Notes: a model not told the origin generated them from the sequence alone. 64,000 bases of DNA from Helichrysum umbraculigerum (GCA_949592205.1 CATIUR010000002.1:134800090-134864089), one strand, 5' to 3'; shown: positions 21,054-34,695, numbered from the stretch's first letter. Program-made: numbers and translations.

Positions 21054-23792
21054 ATGGATGCAGTTGGTAATGAAGGTATTCAAGTGACAAAGATTCCCAT
21101 GCTTGTTCCAGATGAGTTTGATCTCTGGAAAAATAGGATCAAACAATACATGCTTCTCACAGACTACCAGATGTGGGACATTGTGGTTAATGGTCCAAGG
21201 TATGCTAAAGATGCAGATGGGAATAGATTAACTAAAAGACCACCTCTAACTACAGATAATGAGAGGAAAGAGAGAGCTACAGAGTTCAAGGCTCTGAGCA
21301 CAATTCTGTTATCCATTCCTAATGAATATCAGAGAAGATATGAAAACTGTGAGGATGCTAAAGTTCTTATGGAGGCTATTGAAAAGAGATTTGGTGGTGA
21401 TGCAAATACCAGAAAGAACAAAAGGTCTCTTCTCAAACAACAGTTTGAGAATTTTAAATCTGTAAAAACTGAGACATTGACTCAGACCTTTGACAGATTT
21501 TCTAAGTTGGTTGGTGATCTGGAGAATCATAAAGTCAAGATTGATAAAGATGATCTTAATAGTAAGTTTTTAAGATCATTAGGAGAAGAATGGACCATGT
21601 GTACAGTGGGATTGAGACAGAAAGATGATTTAGAAGAAAAGGAGTTGGAAGACATCTATAATGATTTCAGGAATTTTGAACCTGAGATAGAGAGCAAAAA
21701 GCAAGTTTCTGGTTACTCTAATGATGCTGCTTTCATGTCTGTTGGAGTTACAAAAGGAAATCAAGCTCAAGGAGCTACTTCTGTGAATACTGGTGCAAGT
21801 TCATTAAATACCAGATCTAATGATGAAATCTTGGAATCTTTCTTTGCTAGTAATGTGAATTCTTCACTTACTAATGAAGATCTCGAACAGATCAACTCTG
21901 ATGATCTGGAAGAGATGGACATTAAGTGGCAGATAGCTTTAATCACTCAAAGAGCAAAAAGGTTTATGCAAAGAACTGGTAGAAATAACTTTGCATACAA
22001 AAGGAGTGATGCTAATTGGTTTGATAAAAGCAAAGTAGAGTGCTTCAATTGTCATAAGATGGGTCACTTTGCCAGAGAGTGCAGGAGTCCAAGATAGGAG
22101 CAGAATGGACAGAGATCTATGTCATTCAATGGTGTGCAAACAAGAAGTGTACCAATTCGAGGTGGTACATCAAGTGCTATGGTAAGTCAGGATGGACTCA
22201 ACTTTGACTGGAGTGATCAGGAGGAGTATGAAGTGAAGAATGAAGCTCAAATGGCCATTGCTGAATCGGACAATAAGTCAGACGTTCCTTATGAGGTACA
22301 AGTTAAATTATGTTCTTCTGTGTGTAAACAAATTGTTAAGCATTATAGAGATCATAATCTTAAAATTTGTGAGGAACTTAAACAATGGGACATAAAGCAC
22401 AAACACACAACTTTAGCCATAGAAAGTCTTGAAAAACAGATTAAAGCATATGAGGTCAATGAAACACAGTTTAAATATGACATTCAATATGCTAACTGGG
22501 AAAAAGATAATCTAAAAGCTAAGATAGAAGAATTGACTAAGAAACTTACTGATGTTACACATGAGAAAGAAAATGTTAAAATTAGTGTAGGTACCTTAGA
22601 ATATGCTTCTAACAGTGTGAATAAGCTTATTGATTCACAAATCTTCACAAAGGCTAAATCTGGATTAGGTTACAATACTGTACCTCCACCTTATAACCAA
22701 AACTATTTCTCTAAAAACCTTGGAATTGATATTAATTCACTTAAGGAAGAGATGAAAGATGAGGTTAAAAAGGTTGATCCTGTAACAGAAGATGTGAATT
22801 ATGATAAGGTTGAAGTTAGTGATTGGACTGAGGATGATAATAGTGATTCTAGTTCTGAGAGTGAAAAGAGTTTTAAAACTGAATCATCTTCTAAGTGTGT
22901 CAAGAAGTCTGTAACTGGTCTAGTTTTTGAACTTAAAAGTGATAAACTAGAAGAGGGTAAGAAACTTTTTCAACAAAAGTTGAAGCAGGCTTTAGAGGAT
23001 AGGAAGAAGGCTTTAGCAGAGATACATACTACAAGGAAAAAGTCAAAATATGGTTTAGGTTATGATAGGAGTGCAGTTAAAACAGTTAACAAATCTGTAA
23101 GTGTTAAAACTAATTTAATTAACTGTGATAATTGCAAATGTAAAGCAAGTACTACTTTGAAGCCTAATTGTTTTCAAAAACCTAGGGGCAATCAGAGAAA
23201 TTGGAATCAAATGATTTCACAAAAATTGGGTTCAAATTTTTCTGTAGTAAAAGAAAAGGCTTGCTTTATATGTGGTAAAACGGGTCATCTGGAATATGAC
23301 TGTTATTTTAATCCAAGGAATAGAAAACAGTCATTATCCAATGCAAACATGATAAAGAAAAGGAATTTTAATTCAAAAGTTAATCATGTTGTTAATGATA
23401 AAAAGGTGTTCAGCATGGCTAATTCAGTTAAAAATATTCCAGTTAAAAATACCGAAGTAGTTATAACTGGTAAAATAGCCAACAGTCAAAATACTCAAGC
23501 AGGCAAAACTGTTATGACGGCTAGGCAAAATTTGAAGAAAAATGTTAAGTTAAGTGTTTTAACTGATAGGCATTTTAACAGAAAAAGTTGTTTTATTACT
23601 GCCAAGCATAGTCTACCAGTCAGACCTGCTAAGTATAACATCAGTTGGATTTGGACTCCACATAGATCTAGTAGCTTTAAAAGTTCAAATACCAACAGTG
23701 CTTCACAATCAATGATCTTTAAGAAAGTTGATTATGTGAATGCACAAGGGAAACCCAAATCAAAATTGGTTTGGGTTCCCAAGAGAAACTAA
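21054..23792 (+). pseudogene. Copia-A (Sirevirus) gag, one premature stop
   Basis: The ATG at 21054 (MDAVGNEGIQ) opens a copia Gag: capsid helices with DEFDLWKNRIKQY near residues 18-30, the SIRE-type LEQINSDDLEEMDIKWQ block, and a CCHC knuckle CFNCHKMGHFAREC near 22041. TAG at 22095-22097 breaks the frame directly after the knuckle; the same frame then continues to 23792. The second part has coiled-coil and lysine-rich stretches and a second knuckle (CFICGKTGHLEYDC, near 23263). The terminal stop after VWVPKRN is followed by a pyrimidine tract and GTGCAG before the protease, as at the end of the Copia-C gag. The product would package the element RNA. Confidence 0.9.
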
Positions 23793-23813
23793 TTTTTCTC
23801 TTTTTGTCTTAAT

Positions 23814-26800
23814 GTGCAGAACAAACCAAGGAGCGTATGGCATATTGATAGTGGTTGTTCAAGGCACATGACTGGTGATAGAAACAAGCTGAAGAATTTC
23901 AAATCTTTTGATGGTGGATATGTAGCATTTGGCAGCAATCCAAGAGGAGGAAAAATCACAGGCAAAGGGACAGTTAACAGTGATAAGATAAGTTTTGATG
24001 ATATTTATTTTGTTGAACAATTGAGGTACAATTTGCTGAGTGTGAGTCAAATCACAGATAAAAAGAACCCTGTTCTTTTTACTGACACTGATTGCTATAT
24101 TCTTTCTGAAAAAATTTTAATTCCTGAAAATTTGATTTTATTGAAAATACCAAGAAGGATAATGTATATAAGTGTGACTTAGCAAACATGGAACCTCAAT
24201 CACAATTAAACTGTCTTATTTCTAAAGCAAGTGTCAATGAATCTGAATTGTGGCATAAAAGGATGTGTCATGTGAATTTCAAAACCATTAATAAGCTTGT
24301 CAAAAGCAAACTTGTTAGAGGTTTACCTGAGAAGGTATATTCATGTGATGATCACTGTGTTTCATGTCAAAAAGGAAAGCAACATAAGTCCTCTTTCAAG
24401 TCCAAAGATGTTAACACAAACACTACACCCTTACACCTACTGCATATGGACTTATTTGGACCAACCAATATAAGTAGTCTAGGTAAAAAATCTTACTGTC
24501 TTGTAGTAATTGATGACTATACCAGATTCACTTGGGTTTTCTTTCTTAGAACAAAAGATGAGACAGGTGAACAACTTAGATCATTTATAACTAAGATAGA
24601 AAATCAATTGGAAATGAAGGTTAAGGTCATTAGGAGTGATAATGGGACAGAATTTAAAAATCATGAGATGGATAAGTTCTGTGAATCTAAGGGTATTAAG
24701 AGGGAATTTAGTGCACCTAGGACTCCACAACAGAATGGAGTAGTTGAAAGGAGAAATAGAACACTAATTGAGGCTGCCAGAACTATGCTAGCTGATGCAA
24801 AACTACCTATGTCTTTTTGGGCAGAAGCAGTAAGCACAGCTTGCTATGTTCAAAATAGAGTATTAGTTGTTAAGCCTCACACTAAGACACCATATGAATT
24901 GTTGTTTAAAAGAAAACCTTTGGTTAGCTTTTTAAAATCTTTTGGATGTCAGTGTACAATCTTAAATACCAAAGATCACCTAGGCAAGTTTGAGAGCAAG
25001 GCTGATGAGGGATTATTTGTTGGATATTCTGTTTAGAGTAAGGCTTATAGAGTATTCAATCTAAGAGCCAGAATCATAGAAGAGACAATCAATGTTACCT
25101 TTAATGAACACACTGCTAATCCTGTAGGAAAAGGACCTCCTTCTTTATTTGATCTTGATGCACTTAATTCTGCTTTTAGATATACAACTATAGACTCTAG
25201 TGCAGGTACAAGTGCTATTGCAGGTTTAAACACAGGAAATGATGCAGCTGTGACAGGAGAAGATATGAAAAATAAGACTTCACAATTAGAGTATGCCTTA
25301 TTTCCAATATGGAGTCCTGATCCCCCAGAGGTACTTGATTCGTCTACAAAGCAACCATTTCAGCCAGAGGATGAGGATAAATCTGAAGGACAGAATAAAA
25401 GTGATGGTATTCATCAAGATATGTCAAGTGAGAGTGATAAAACTCCAATTCAAAAGAGTCACAGTAATCCAGAGCAAAGAACAAGTACTTCAAGATTGCT
25501 TGTTGATGCAGTGACAGAAGATGTTAGGAAAACTCTAAGAGGAGAATTTGATGAGCTTTCACCTTCAAGGTTGGAACAGATGAATTATCTGCATAAGATG
25601 AATACAACTCCTTTGACACAAAGGATTTCACAGTCAGTAACCAGTTCTGATTCTGGTCTAGAGTTGAATTATACCAACTTGGAATCTGAGATACAGGAAA
25701 CACCTACTTCTCATTATGTTCCTCACAGGGATCATCCACTTCAGAATGTTATTGGACCTATTGATTCTGCAGTTCACACCAGGAGAAAGATCAAGGAAAA
25801 TACATCTTTTGAAGAAGGTGAGCAGCTTCAAAGCTCATCTGATGATGAAGGAGAACAGTATTCTTCCTTAAATGATTGTTTCTTATCTCAGATTGAACCT
25901 AAAAAGATCACTGAAGCTTTAAAGTATCCAAGTTGGATTGAGGCAATGCAAGAAGAGCTTCTTCAATTCAAGATTCAAGAAGTATGCACTTTGACTGATT
26001 TGCCAAAAGGAAAAAGGGCAATTGGCACCAGATGGGTTTTCAGAAATAAGAAGGATGAAAGAGGTATTGTGATCAAGAATAAGGCAAGATTGGTAGCACA
26101 GGGATATACTCAACAGGAAGGCATTGATTATGAGGATGTGTTTGCACCTGTTGCTAGAATAGAAGCTATTAGGTTGTTTCTGGCTTTTGCTACTTTCAAA
26201 GGATTCAAGGTGTATCAAATGGATGTTAAAACTGCTTTTCTACATGGTAAGATAGATGAAGAGGTGTATGTATGCCAACCACCAGGGTTTGAAGATCCAG
26301 AGTATCCTGATAAAGTGTTAAAACTACAAAAAGCTCTTTATGGCTTACATCAAGCACCCAGGCTTTGGTATGACACTTTGTCAGTTTATTTTGGGAAGAG
26401 TGGATTCAAGAGAGGTACAATAGACAAGACTTTATTCATAAAAAGAATTAAGAATGATATTCTACTAGTACAAGTCTATGTAGATGATATCATTTTTGGT
26501 TCTACAAATGATAGTCTTTGTAAGGAATTTGAGGCTACAATGCACAGTAGGTTTAGTATGAGTTCTATGGGAGAGTTAACATTCTTTTTGGGACTACAAG
26601 TACTACAAAAACCTGATGGAATTTTCATCTCACAAGAAAAGTATGTTAAAGACATATTACAGAAGTTTGGGTGTATGGATGCTAAGGTAGCAAGTACACC
26701 AATGGAAGCACATAAGTCATTAACAGCTGATCCAGATGGAGAAGAAGTGGATGTACATTTGTATAGGTCTATGATAGGTTCACTCATGTATCTGACCTCT

Positions 26801-27421
26801 TCTAGGCCAGATATAATGTTTGCTGTATGTGTTGCTGCAAGATTTCAAACATGTCCAAAGCAATCACATCTGTTTGCAGTTAAAAGGATTTTTAGATATT
26901 TAAAGGGACAACCCAAATTGGGCCTTTGGTATCCAAAAAGTAATTCCTTTGATCTAATTGCATACACAGATAGTGATTAGGGTGGTGTAAATTTGGACAG
27001 AAAGTCAACCTCAGGAGGATGTCAATTTTTAGGAGAAAGGCTAGTCTCATGGCAATGTAAGAAGCTAACCGCTGTCTCAATATCAACTGCAGAAGCTGAA
27101 TATGTAGCTGCTGCAAGCTGTTGTTCTCAGGTATTATGGATTCAGAATCAAATGCTTGATTATGGTTTGACTCTTCTTAATACTCCTATATTAATTGATA
27201 ATACTTCTGCTATCAGTATCATTAATAACCCTGTGAAGCATTCCAAAACTAAACATATAGAGATAAGATATCATTTTATAAGAGATTGTAATGAAAAATG
27301 GCTGATTCAAATTGAAAAGGTGCATACTGATAATCAACTTGCAGATCTGTTTACTAAAGCATTTGATGTAAGCAGATTTACATTTTTGGTTACCAGTATT
27401 GGCATGTTAAATTTTACTTAA
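23814..27421 (+). pseudogene. Copia-A (Sirevirus) pol: protease, integrase, RT, RNase H; broken
   Basis: The copia order is visible. Protease with IDSGCSRHMTG (near 23845), zinc-binding pre-integrase region (HKRMCHVNF to CVSCQKGK), and integrase with D in MDLFGP, D in RSDNGTEF and E in VVERRNRT (about 24440-24750). RT follows, with YQMDVKTAFLHG and the catalytic YVDDIIFGS (near 26480), then RNase H (STAEAEYVAAA, TKHIEIRYHF). Breaks: a frameshift near 24145, TAG at 25034-25036 just after integrase, and TAG at 26978-26980 at the start of RNase H. The frame ends at 27421. This is a Maximus/SIRE-type pol and is not functional as it stands. Confidence 0.92.
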
Positions 27422-27660
27422 TCTTTTCATTTGAAATAGTTTTCCTGTAAATATTCTTATTCTCTATTGGGTTATTAACTGATACTGTAGGTACTGATGT
27501 CACAGTGTAATTATGACGGTTGTTATTAATGGTTATGGTTATTGCTGTCTTTGTTTCTTTTTCTGTCATCGTTTTAACTGGTTAAGTTATACTTATAACT
27601 GGTTGTTATTGTTGCTATTTTGTTATGCCTGACTTACAGTTATGACTGGTAGTGACAATT
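27422..27660 (+). other. Copia-A spacer downstream of pol (plus-strand part)
   Basis: Non-coding, with repeated TAACTG-type motifs (TTATAACTGG, GTTATGACTGG) like those of the LTR. It continues after the solo LTR at 30043-30180, ending in an A12 run and AACCATCTT before the inverted LTR. No gene seen. Confidence 0.7.
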
Positions 27661-30037
27661 TGTGACACCCGTCAAATTAGGACTAGTGATTGGTACCTAA
27701 TCAAGTTTTAATACATGTAATTAGTTCTGTGTTAGGCTAATTAATGTATCAATCAATATATATATATTGTTGAATATATACAAGTATTATACGATTTGAT
27801 TAAATCGTACAAGTTTCAAACCGAACGTGTTTCGATCAATTTAATTACGGACGTTGGTGAACAATTTAATTTAAATAATACGATGTTATTTAAAGATACA
27901 ATTAGATCCAAATCTTTTATTTTATAACATTTCGTACACAATTCATAACATACAATCGATGATTACTCGAGTAAAATGTTAAACACACAAACAAACAAAA
28001 CGAGATAACGTTATATTTTTATAACGCAACTACTAAGTATTTTATGAAATACTTCAACAAAAATATCAAATAAATATTCGTATTTTTAGAACGTAGACTT
28101 TAACGTTTAAACAATCGGGAAAACGAACACCGCACGGAGCGCGGAGGCGTGGACTGAAATTTTGGAACTTCTACCAACATCACCTCCACATCTTTTATTT
28201 CTTCATTTCTCTTTTCTTTCATTCTCTTTCTTTCCCTTTTCTCTCTAAATCACAAAACCACCACCTTTATCATCTTCATCAAAAATCATCAAATTACACC
28301 ATCATACGACCTCAAATCGTCGAAATAATCAAAGAAACGGAATCACCACACAATGATCTACACTTCCATCTTTTCGGATTTTCAATCCGACACCGCGTAA
28401 GTTTCTGACAAATTCCCGAAACTTCTCGTTTTTGCTTATTTTTACATATTTATGGGTTATTCAAGTGTATATATGTCTATAAACAAGTGAAACACGAATT
28501 TACAACTTAAAAATGGGTTAGATTTGAGTTTTGGGTCGAAAATCTTCGACAGTCACTGGGTTCTGTTTTGGTGTTCATCTTTGCGACACAAGCCTTGTGT
28601 CGCATAAAACCCCTTGTGTCGTATTTTGTGTCGTAAAAACTCAGTTATGTCGGACCTTTTGCGACACAATGTTATGTCGCACCTTATGTCGCAAATACCA
28701 TGCGACACAATCGCTATGTCGCTGTTGAATCAGCATTGTACGCTTATGCGACACAACCCTTGTGTCGCTAAGCGCTTGTGTCACACTTCTATGCGACACA
28801 ACCCTTGTGTCGCATGACAAATTATTGTGTCGCATATTGTGTCGCATAAAACAGAATGTTGAAAACTCAGATTTTTACTAAGTGTCAAACTTGTACAACT
28901 TCAAAACGCTTATGCGATACAACTTTTCAAACATAATGGAAATTTCTTTCCAAGTATAACGCTTCAAAATCAATATGATAATATCAAAACTATTATTACA
29001 ATTAATCACCAACGGGCCGTACACGTTTTCAAACATACAATTCAATTAACCAAATCGTAGTAATTTGGACAAGTCAATCAACCAAATCGGAGTAATTTGG
29101 ACAAACAACTACAACGGTAGTCTTTCGAGATGCCTAAACAATTAATAACCATCGCGTGTCATGGACACCTTCAGGTTACAAGTCTTCGGACGTCAATACA
29201 AGTCCAGCCAAATCAAGTTTATTTGTTTAAACACTTCAAGACTCAGGTGAGTCTCATGGCCCCTATTTTTACTGCTTTTCAATCAGGGGTGTGATATTAT
29301 TGCTCGTTTTGTTTTACAAGTTGAACGCAAGTACAAATCAAATCAGATACTACATGAGTTTCAAGCTAATCAATTTAAAGCCCTCCATAGCATAGTCTGG
29401 TAATACGTAGTAGCGTGAATGTTAGTATATGATATCATATAGGATTGACAATCCTCGTCCGGGTTAGCACGCATTAACTAGTCAAACGGACGTATTAGCA
29501 TTTGGGAAGACGAGTGTGGATTAGGCATTCGTAGAAGGCATTTCAAGTTAGGTTTCCTTAAGTGGGCCTGACAACTCAAGTTAAGCTCAGACTATGTGCT
29601 CATGGCTGTATAACTTTTATTTTGCTTAATTGCATTTTAAATTCAATTATTAAATCTTGCGGTTCATACAAATATATGTGTTGACATACAAACCTGTGAG
29701 CTCACCAGCGTTTCGCTGACCAATTTTAGCATATATCACAGGTGACCAGCAGTAGGTTGGACTGCTCAAATAAGGATCAATTAGCTCGAGTCATCATGCA
29801 AACACACAGAGATTTAGCTGCATTATTATATTTTGTATATATTAATTATGTACTTAAATCTCTCAATTTCAAGCTGAGCTATTGTAAACGATATTTTTGA
29901 TGTAAACTTTTGTTTTATCAATACAAGTCCAAAACGACGCATATAGTGGTCGTTCATTATATATCTTTGTGCTGTGATTATTGATTCGTAACACCCAAAA
30001 CGTGCTTCCGCTAAACAATAAATTTGGGGGTGTTACA
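27661..30037 (+). mobile_element. solo chromovirus LTR (TSD CAATT)
   Basis: It starts TGTGACACCCG and ends GGGGGTGTTACA, 2377 bp. CAATT flanks both sides (27656-27660, 30038-30042). It sits inside the Copia-A spacer. Its hairpin array (28582-28846) is of the TGCGACACAA class although the rest of the LTR resembles the Tekay-1/3/4 LTRs. A donor-like CAGGTGAGT lies at 29244 and an acceptor-like TATCACAGGT at 29734. Confidence 0.95.
28582..28846 (+). repeat. hairpin array, TGCGACACAA class
   Basis: Stem-loops such as TGCGACACAAGCCTTGTGTC (followed by GCA) near 28582 and ATGCGACACAACCCTTGTGT (followed by CGC) near 28747 and 28791. Single GTGTCGCAT half sites lie between them. Confidence 0.87.
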
Positions 30038-30180
30038 CAATTCTTACATAGTTATTCTTATAACTGTCTTAGTTATTATGACCGTATATTATTATTGTTG
30101 TACTAACCACGCAGGTTATAGCTTGGAGTTTTTACTTGTCTTTTTGGTTGTTAAAAAAAAAAAATAGATATAACCATCTT

Positions 30181-30810
30181 TGTAAATCCCTAACTAGATC
30201 TTCAGTAAAGCTTTGTTAATTGTTAAACAACTGCGGAATAATTATTTAACAAAACAATAGATATAATATAAACTTGCTCAACACGTAATAACCAAAAGCT
30301 TCAATCTTATTAACTCAATAAGACGAATACACAGACGTATTAGGGTTTTTACCTTGAAGCTGATAATTTATTCTAAATTCTAAGGATCTCTATTTATACA
30401 CCATAGAGTCCTTTACAAGTCATCCTACATATATGGAAACAAAATACAATCCATATATAACTCAAACTCATATAACCGCCATACAAAACATAAACAGTTA
30501 TAACTACTTAATAAAAACAGTTATAACTACTTAATACAACTATCCGTTATAACCACAAATAGTTAAACAGTCATAACTACTTGATCCGTGATAACTTCAG
30601 TAACATCCTTCAACCAGTCATAACTCTCTTCTTCTACCAGTTACAACTTCAGTCATAATCACTTCATTCAGTTATAACTCCTTGTCTATTCTTCAACCAG
30701 CTAAAACTTGTTTCCTCAGGCAGTCATAATCACAGTTATAATGACTTGTACAAAATCACCAGTAATAACACAGAGTGGTTATTTCAACCCATTTAGATTC
30801 TGACTTTACA
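30181..30810 (-). repeat. Copia-A LTR in inverted orientation, 630 bp
   Basis: On the minus strand it starts TGTAAAGTCAGAA at 30810 and ends GGGATTTACA at 30181. It has the same length as the plus-strand LTR and about seven or eight differences that I could count. A minus-strand polypurine tract stands at its start, so it is a 3' LTR. Confidence 0.94.
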
Positions 30811-30826
30811 ATCTCCCCCTAAACTT
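30811..30826 (-). promoter_or_regulatory. Copia-A polypurine tract (minus strand)
   Basis: On the minus strand AAGTTTAGGGGGAGAT abuts the LTR start. It marks the LTR at 30181-30810 as the 3' LTR of an element read leftwards. Confidence 0.9.
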
Positions 30827-30883
30827 AATCTGTCTTGCACAGACTTAAGTTTCCAAAAACATTCTCCATTATGAGCTTTAATC

Positions 30884-33800
30884 CTAATGCTTTGTTCCAT
30901 GCCTTACCTTTTCAATCAATTCCTTCTTGTGCAACTGATTTAAAATCATATATACCAGATTCTGAGCAACTTCATCATTAAGATTAGCAAATAACCTTGC
31001 ATGCCTCAAGCTCCTCAATAATCCAATATGCATATCATACTCTCTTTCAGTTAGCATCCACAGATAAGAATTGTCCTCAAATAAAATGCTGTGTATTCCA
31101 GGTCTGGCATAATATTCCCATTTTACAGCTTTTCTGAAATATCCCCAAATATCAAAGTAATTCTCAGGCTCAAACATCATACAAATATAATTCCATGTAG
31201 ATTTCTCAACATAGCCTTTGAATTCCTTTTTCTGCTTCATCCCTTTCTGAATACCAATATCATATAACTTGATCAGATCAGCTCTACTGATATCTCTTAC
31301 CATTGCATTCATTGATCTAAGCAACTTTGAGCTTCCATCCATTCTCACAATTTTGATCTTTTCTGCCCTTGAACCAGGTTTATCAAACTTTCCAGTCAAA
31401 ACATATTCATCAACAGACCAATCTATAATTTCAGGAAGATCAACATCTAATGGTTCAACAGAAATAGGTAACTTAACCTCAATCATAGCCTGCAAATCCT
31501 TTTCATTCCTCTCCAGATCAGCTACCTGCTCCATTTCTTTTTTTACTTTATCATTTGAAGCTTTCACTTTCTTTTCTCTCTTAGCCTTTAACTCAGCTAT
31601 TTCTTTTTGTTTCTTTTCTTGTGCAGCTCTTTCTCTTTCTTTCTCAGCTTCTTCCTCTGCCTTTTCTTGTTCTCTTTTCTTTTTCTCTTCCAATTCTTGC
31701 CTTTTTCTTTTCTTTTCTTCATCCTTTCTCTTTGACTCTTGCCATGGTTCCATTTGATCATACTTTCCCCTTTGTATTATTTCTTCCATTTCTTTCAAAT
31801 TCATTCTCCTTAAGGGTCCTTCTGGAATGCATCCTCTTAGCTTATAATATGCATCCTTTTTCCTTTGACCAACAGGTTTTGGTCTAGCAGCTCTTTTCTT
31901 TCTTTTCTCTTCAGCTTTAATTTTAGCTTCTGTCTTTCTCTTTTGTGCTACTGCTTTAACCAAATATTCTATATCATCATTCTTCTATGGCTGTAATTGT
32001 TGTTCATCCCAAATGGCAAGTTGATACTTATCCATCATCTCAAATACACTAGGTGCAACTTCAACTTCATATAGTACTTCTTCTGATTCATTCAATTCAT
32101 TGTGAAGTTGATGAGCATATTCTTCATCTTTTTCAATCAACTCAGATGGAACTGATGTATTCTTTTTCTTTGGCTCTTCCATCAATTGTCCTTTTCCTTT
32201 ATCCTTTGCATCAATCTTTGGAGCATCTTGCACAGGCTTTACTACTTCAGTTGGCTCATTTATTTTGATACCAGGCAAAGTAGTAGATGGTTGTTTCTTT
32301 TCTACTTTCTTTCCTGTACCAGTTTCCTTCATAACTTTCTTTGGAGTCATTTTCTTCCTATGAAAAGTTTTGAGCTTCTTTTCATTTCCTTTATCATCCT
32401 GCACATCAGCTATCACATTCTTTACCAAGTCATCACTTTGTATCCCAAAAGCAATATCAATTTCATTAATCAAAGAATCAATCTCCTTTTCCATCTTCTT
32501 TTCAGACACATCAGGCAGCTTTTCAATCTTCTCCTCATCATGCTTATCACTTTTATTTTCACCATGCACAATCATTTGAAGATTATTAATCACATCTTCA
32601 TTAACTCTATCATCAACAGAATCATCATGAGAAGTAAGTGGAGTATGAACAAAATCATCAGATTCATCATCAGGTACAGCTCTACTACCTCCTGCTTCAT
32701 CATCATGTCTCATCTTCATCTTAAACCTATTACCTCTATCATCAACATCCTCATCAGAACTATTAGATGAAATCCTTTGAGCATCTTCTGATCTAACACT
32801 TCTTATGTTTATCCCTTCAGCAGGCTTCTTAGGAATTTCCATTCCTTCAATCAACCTTTTAAGCCTCTTAATCTCCTTATCCTACTTCACAATTACAACA
32901 GCCTGCTTACCCAAAGCTTTCTCATGCCTTTCAATAACCTTCTTATTCTCCTTAATCTCTGCCCACATAAAGTTTAATATCTTTTTCATCAATTCCTGGT
33001 TAGTACTACCCTCAACACCTTCAGAATGTGAATCCCTTGGTGTATCATAGGGAATATGAAATTCATCATCGTACCTAGTATGATCAGATGAACCCCCTTG
33101 GTTATTGGTACTGGGACCACCTAGATCATCTACATGAGTAGAATCATGTCCAAGTGTTGCCTCTGATTGGGTCTTATTGATGTTGCTTCTGTCCTGCTCT
33201 GCCAGTGGGCTAGAAGCAGTAGAAGTAGCCCTCACAGAATGGTCACCCCTCTCCTTATGGACCACATGCTGTTCTGGACTCCTGTCCAATGGCTGAGATA
33301 TCTGAGCAGCATGAGCCTCAGATGACTGTGGTTTTGCCCTTTTGGCTTTGGGTGATTTGGCTTTCTTGGTCCCCTGTTTTCTCTTTTTGGTGCCACCAAC
33401 TATTGTGGGTTGAGAAGTGGTGGGTATATCCACATTCTCTGTAACAATTGGTTCAGAAGTGGTTGGTATTACCTCTTATGTAGCAGAAGTAGTAACCATT
33501 GTAAGAAACAATGGTACTGCCTTCCCTTTAAACCCACCCACTGATCTGGACATGTTTGAAAAAGTCTTGGGTTTATGTTGTATCACAGAATAAATAAGCT
33601 CCTGATTAGGAAGATCAGGAATGCTTGCTTTTATAAAAATTGACACAAACCTGGGATACATTAAAAACTTTTAATCTGCTTTTCCTTCTAAATTTCTAAT
33701 CATGCCATCAAATATAAACTTCGAAAAATTGAACCTTCTTGCAGTTGCCAAACATACAAGTGCATAAGCAATGTTGCTTGGAAACTGATCATGTCCAGCT

Positions 33801-34267
33801 ATTTTTGAAGATAAACGTAATTGAATGACATGAATCAAAAATCTCCATTGTGAGCTAAATTTGCATTTATAAAAGGTCCAAATTCCCATTTCCCCCTCAT
33901 AGCCCATCAATGAGATATTTTCAAAAACTAAAGCAGAATCAAGTTCAGATATACCTTCAGCATCATCTAATTGAAGAAGAGTTCGAATAGATGCCTCAGA
34001 TACAACAATTTGTGTCTGATGAACAGTAGACACAATCCGTTTCTCCCCCTCAACTGTTTCGATTGCAGCATTTATCCAGAAATCATCCAGATAGCCACGA
34101 AACACTTTAGGATTAACCGTTAAAGCATGATATATGTGGCTATTACGCAAGAAACCAACTATAGGCTAGAAAGCTTCCGCAGAATCATGTCTCACCAAAT
34201 AAGCAACTTGATTGTGAAGAGGTGCGAAAGCTAATTGTTCTTGATTTTGATTTTGTTATTCAGCCAT
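30884..34267 (-). pseudogene. Sirevirus env-like ORF with several in-frame stops
   Basis: A single minus-strand frame runs from ATG at 34267 to the stop at 30884 (about 1127 codons) with no frameshift but premature stops at codon 4, near codon 36, and at about 33671, 33476, 32882 and 31985. The N-terminal 230 residues carry the conserved region with FRGYLDDFWINAA, LTVNPKVF and LMYPRF, typical of the third ORF of SIRE-type elements. The middle is S/T/P- and D/E-rich. The C-terminal third is a strongly charged coiled coil (about 31540-31960, K/E/R runs) followed by an ordered tail with LRSMNAMVRDISRADLIKLY. I see no clear membrane segment, so env-like is used as the family name only. It lies between pol and the 3' LTR in normal Sireviruses; here the whole 3' half is inverted. 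Confidence 0.85.
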
Positions 34268-34695
34268 TGAATCGAATAGTGAATGATTTGAATGTTAGTT
34301 GGGCGCGCAGAGAAAAATGATAAATGAGAGAAATAACTGCCTTTGTTGTAAGCGTAAAGTGTTTTAGGGTTTATGACTGAGAGATATATACCAGGTAAAA
34401 AGCCCTAATTTTAAAAGAATCAGTTATAACTGGTATATAAAGATCAGGAATAATTGAACTAAAGAAGTCAGTTATAACCGAAGAAATAACAACCAGTAAT
34501 AACTTCAAGAAAACACTTTCCGTAATAACTGAGAAGAACAAAGGCCGTCATAACTTAAAAGTATCAGGCAAAACTATGACTGAACCAGCTATAACAAAGA
34601 ATCAGTAATAACTAACCAGGCTAATTACTAATTTATATAACTGGTAATAACCGACCAAGGCATTATCCAATTAATATAAATAGTAAATAAAAGAT
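34268..34695 (-). other. Copia-A spacer, inverted part
   Basis: This is the minus-strand upstream region of the env-like ORF, rich in TTATAACTG-type motifs, with a perfect AGTTATAACT at 34422-34431 and many near copies to about 34650. It is the counterpart of 27422-27660 and 30043-30180 in the opposite orientation. The right limit is uncertain. Confidence 0.55.

Noticed and set aside
31269..32770. Plus-strand ORFs rich in S, F and L (up to 194 codons)
   Set aside because: They are the antisense of the K/E-rich env-like ORF; composition explains their openness.
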